DNA of 64,000 nt from Corynebacterium fournieri (lineage in GTDB: Bacteria; Actinomycetota; Actinomycetes; Mycobacteriales; Mycobacteriaceae): assembly GCF_030408775.1 (NCBI RefSeq), contig NZ_CP047210.1, forward strand, positions 1,798,001-1,862,000. The letters run 5' to 3'. Both the position numbers and the translations under genes were made by a program. Below are positions 62,369-64,000 of the stretch, piece after piece. Under the pieces are notes generated by a model. The model had not been told where the DNA came from, searched no databases, and saw only the letters and a program-made list of their open reading frames with translations. Position 1 is the first letter of the stretch. Every line of letters begins with the position of its first letter.

Positions 62369-63090
62369 CCCAGCGCCGCCTTCTGCGTCGCGATGAGCTC
62401 CTCGCAGCCCTTGGCGGCCACATCCAGCATCTCGCCGAGCTGCTCGCGGCCGAACAGGCCGTGCTCGCCGGTGCCCTGGATCTCCACGAAATTGCCGCCT
62501 TCCTGCATGACCACGTTGAGGTCCACCTCCGCGCGGGAGTCCTCCTCGTAGGGCAGGTCCAGGCACACATGCCCGTCGATGATGCCGGCGGAGACGGCGG
62601 CAATGGGTTTGAGCAGCGGCTCACCGGGGACCACGCCGCGCTCCTTCAGCACGGCGATCGCATCAGCGAGCGCGACGTACGCACCGGTAATCGACGCTGT
62701 GCGAGTGCCGCCGTCGGCCTGCAGCACGTCGCAGTCGAGCTGAATGGTGTTCTCGCCGAGTTGGCTCAAGTCCACAGCAGCGCGCAGCGAGCGGCCCACC
62801 AGGCGGGAGATCTCGTGGGTGCGGCCCTTGACCTTGCCCTTCATGGATTCGCGCGGCATGCGCTCGTGCGTGGCAGACGGCAGCATGGCGTACTCGGCGG
62901 TGAGCCAGCCTTCGCCGGAATCCTTCTTAAAGCGGGGCACTCCCTCCTCCACGGAGGCGGTGCACATGACGCGGGTGTTGCCGAACTCAACGAGCACGCT
63001 GCCCGCCGGGTTGGAGGTGAAGCCGCGGGTGATGCGCACGGGGCGCAGTTGGTCGAAGGCGCGGCCGTCAAGGCGCGAAAAATCAGTCAT
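62362..63090 (-). CDS. rph: Ribonuclease PH
   Basis: A 242-residue phosphorolytic 3'-5' exonuclease that trims tRNA 3' ends. Motifs are [73 protein letters not shown] and the C-terminal [16 protein letters not shown] 63090 is the family start; longer frames run into the MBL gene. It lies 34 bp downstream of the MBL-fold gene. Confidence 0.96.
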   Translation of the reverse strand: MTDFSRLDGRAFDQLRPVRITRGFTSNPAGSVLVEFGNTRVMCTASVEEGVPRFKKDSGEGWLTAEYAMLPSATHERMPRESMKGKVKGRTHEISRLVGRSLRAAVDLSQLGENTIQLDCDVLQADGGTRTASITGAYVALADAIAVLKERGVVPGEPLLKPIAAVSAGIIDGHVCLDLPYEEDSRAEVDLNVVMQEGGNFVEIQGTGEHGLFGREQLGEMLDVAAKGCEELIATQKAALGW

Positions 63091-63124
63091 GCGCCCAAGA
63101 GTAACGCAACCTGCAACGCCCGCC

Positions 63125-63892
63125 CTACAGCTCGAAGGTGGCACCGGCCGTGCCGAGGACGACCTCGCCGTCGAACTCTGCGCGGGCCGCCTGGACGACC
63201 TCCTCCGGGTCCGTCCACGGCTGGATGTGCACCAGCACCAGGGTTTGCACTCCTGCCTCGCGGGCGATGCGGCCGGCCTCCTGCCCGGACAGGTGCATGC
63301 CCTCGGCCTTGCCCTCGGAGGTGGCACCCCACGCGGCTTCGCAGAGGAAGAGGTCGGCGTCGCGTGCGGCGTCGATAAGCGTAGGCGTAAAACCGGAATC
63401 CCCGGAGAAGCTGATCACTTTTCCGTCCGCGTCCTCGATGCGCAGCGCGTGCGATTCCGCCGCCGGGTGAACCACGTCGAACGGGGTGATGGCCAACCCG
63501 CTCAAGTGCTCCGGCCGCCCGGCGCGCCAAGCGGTGAACTCGAACGTGTCGGAAATATCGTCCAGCTCCCCCGGGCCGTCCGCGCTCATGCGGCCGAAGT
63601 GCTCAGGCGCATACGACGGTCCGATGAGGCGGTGCCGCTCGGACGCGGGGGCCGTGGGGTGGTAACGGCGCCAGACCAGGAGCGACGGGAAGTCGGCGCA
63701 GTGGTCGGCGTGGAGGTGGCTGAAGATCACGTGGGCTGCGGCAGGGTCGAAACGCTCCTGCATCGCGGCCAGCGCCCCGGCACCGAAATCCATCACAACG
63801 TCGGTTTCACCCGGCACGGAGATGACGTAGGAGGAGGCTGGGTTACCGGGTGCTGCAAGGCTTCCGGAACACCCGAGGATGGTCAACTGCAT
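63125..63892 (-). CDS. MBL-fold hydrolase, Rv1339-like (atypical cAMP phosphodiesterase family)
   Basis: A 255-residue metallo-beta-lactamase fold protein. The metal motif [40 protein letters not shown] and the late LVHIQPW are conserved. Family and position upstream of rph match mycobacterial Rv1339, reported as an atypical class II cAMP phosphodiesterase. The substrate here is inferred, and RNase Z-like relatives exist. It is first in the visible MBL-rph-rdgB-lipoprotein run, 55 bp after the gene at the window edge. Confidence 0.85.
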   Translation of the reverse strand: MQLTILGCSGSLAAPGNPASSYVISVPGETDVVMDFGAGALAAMQERFDPAAAHVIFSHLHADHCADFPSLLVWRRYHPTAPASERHRLIGPSYAPEHFGRMSADGPGELDDISDTFEFTAWRAGRPEHLSGLAITPFDVVHPAAESHALRIEDADGKVISFSGDSGFTPTLIDAARDADLFLCEAAWGATSEGKAEGMHLSGQEAGRIAREAGVQTLVLVHIQPWTDPEEVVQAARAEFDGEVVLGTAGATFEL

Positions 63893-63947
63893 GGAAACAC
63901 TCTGCCACGAATACGCCCGAAAGTCCTATTGAAAACCTTAAATTTTC

Positions 63948-64000
63948 CTATTCGCGTCCCACTGCGCGCACCGGCGGGGCGAGGAAGCGGCGGGCCAGCG
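63948..64000 (-). CDS. C-terminal tip of a gene continuing beyond the window, possibly murI
   Basis: The last 16 codons read LARRFLAPPVRAVGRE before TAG. In mycobacteria and corynebacteria glutamate racemase (murI) precedes the Rv1339-like gene, and the ending LARRFLxP fits, but too little is visible to be sure. Confidence 0.45.
   Translation of the reverse strand, partial: LARRFLAPPVRAVGRE

Overview
This window is chromosomal DNA from a high-GC actinomycete, almost certainly a Corynebacterium. The evidence is the paired clpP1/clpP2 genes, a CmrA-type mycolate reductase next to orn, mycobacterial-style neighbourhoods (rpiB / Rv2466c-like / pepN; Rv1339-like / rph / rdgB), several actinobacterial DUF families (DUF4233, DUF3817, DUF3618, DUF305), many GTG starts, and apparent leaderless starts with a -10-like hexamer 7-10 bp before the start codon. 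Most of it is dense housekeeping sequence. Coordinates were read by eye and starts were chosen from ribosome binding sites, overlaps and family length.

Layout. Positions 1-18406 carry ribosome and translation genes (obgE, rpmA, rplU), ribonuclease E/G, ndk, an acyl-CoA synthetase-like gene, the mdh-valS-folC-DUF4233 operon, clpX, and clpP1-clpP2 behind a ClgR-like box. Positions 18407-24678 hold tig, tRNA-Pro and tRNA-Gly, and an etfB-etfA operon that runs directly into a cytochrome b-like membrane protein with a triplicated GLPRTPGGEPWPP motif. Positions 24730-34199 are the most accessory-looking coding region: an HNH endonuclease-like gene behind paired DnaA-box-like sequences, then two divergent, tightly overlapping operons. 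These hold five glycosyltransferase genes (one a two-domain fusion), a WcbI-like gene, an N-formylglutamate amidohydrolase-like gene and an AlkZ-like winged-helix gene. Both operons start from one 37-bp intergenic region.

Positions 34217-47707 return to core metabolism (rpiB, Rv2466c-like, pepN, metB, mscS-like, glbO, ettA, ssb, a CopD-CtaG fusion). They are interrupted at 40369-42025 by an ArsR/MFS cassette with a perfect-looking operator and an IS481-type transposase fragment. Positions 47762-55245 hold the mobile DNA: two apparently identical 1432-bp IS481-family elements, each inserted at the same offset in the 3' end of a tRNA gene (tRNA-Arg and tRNA-His), each with a 16-bp duplication that restores the tRNA end. 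A 434-bp remnant of a related element occupies the same tRNA-Arg site. Between the two copies are a frameshifted MHS-type transporter, a membrane-protein/winged-helix regulator pair with an operator, cmrA and orn.

Positions 55316-64000 contain an old-yellow-enzyme reductase, a lipoprotein L,D-transpeptidase, tRNA-Lys, nicotinamidase, DUF305 and DUF3618 proteins, a BCP peroxiredoxin, tRNA-Leu, two small membrane proteins, and the MBL-fold/rph/rdgB group, ending in the 3' tip of a gene that may be murI.

The best candidates for something undescribed are the tRNA-3'-end-targeting IS481-like elements, the divergent glycosyltransferase/WcbI cluster, the repeated GGEPWP motif on the Etf-linked cytochrome, and the perfect coding palindrome inside valS.
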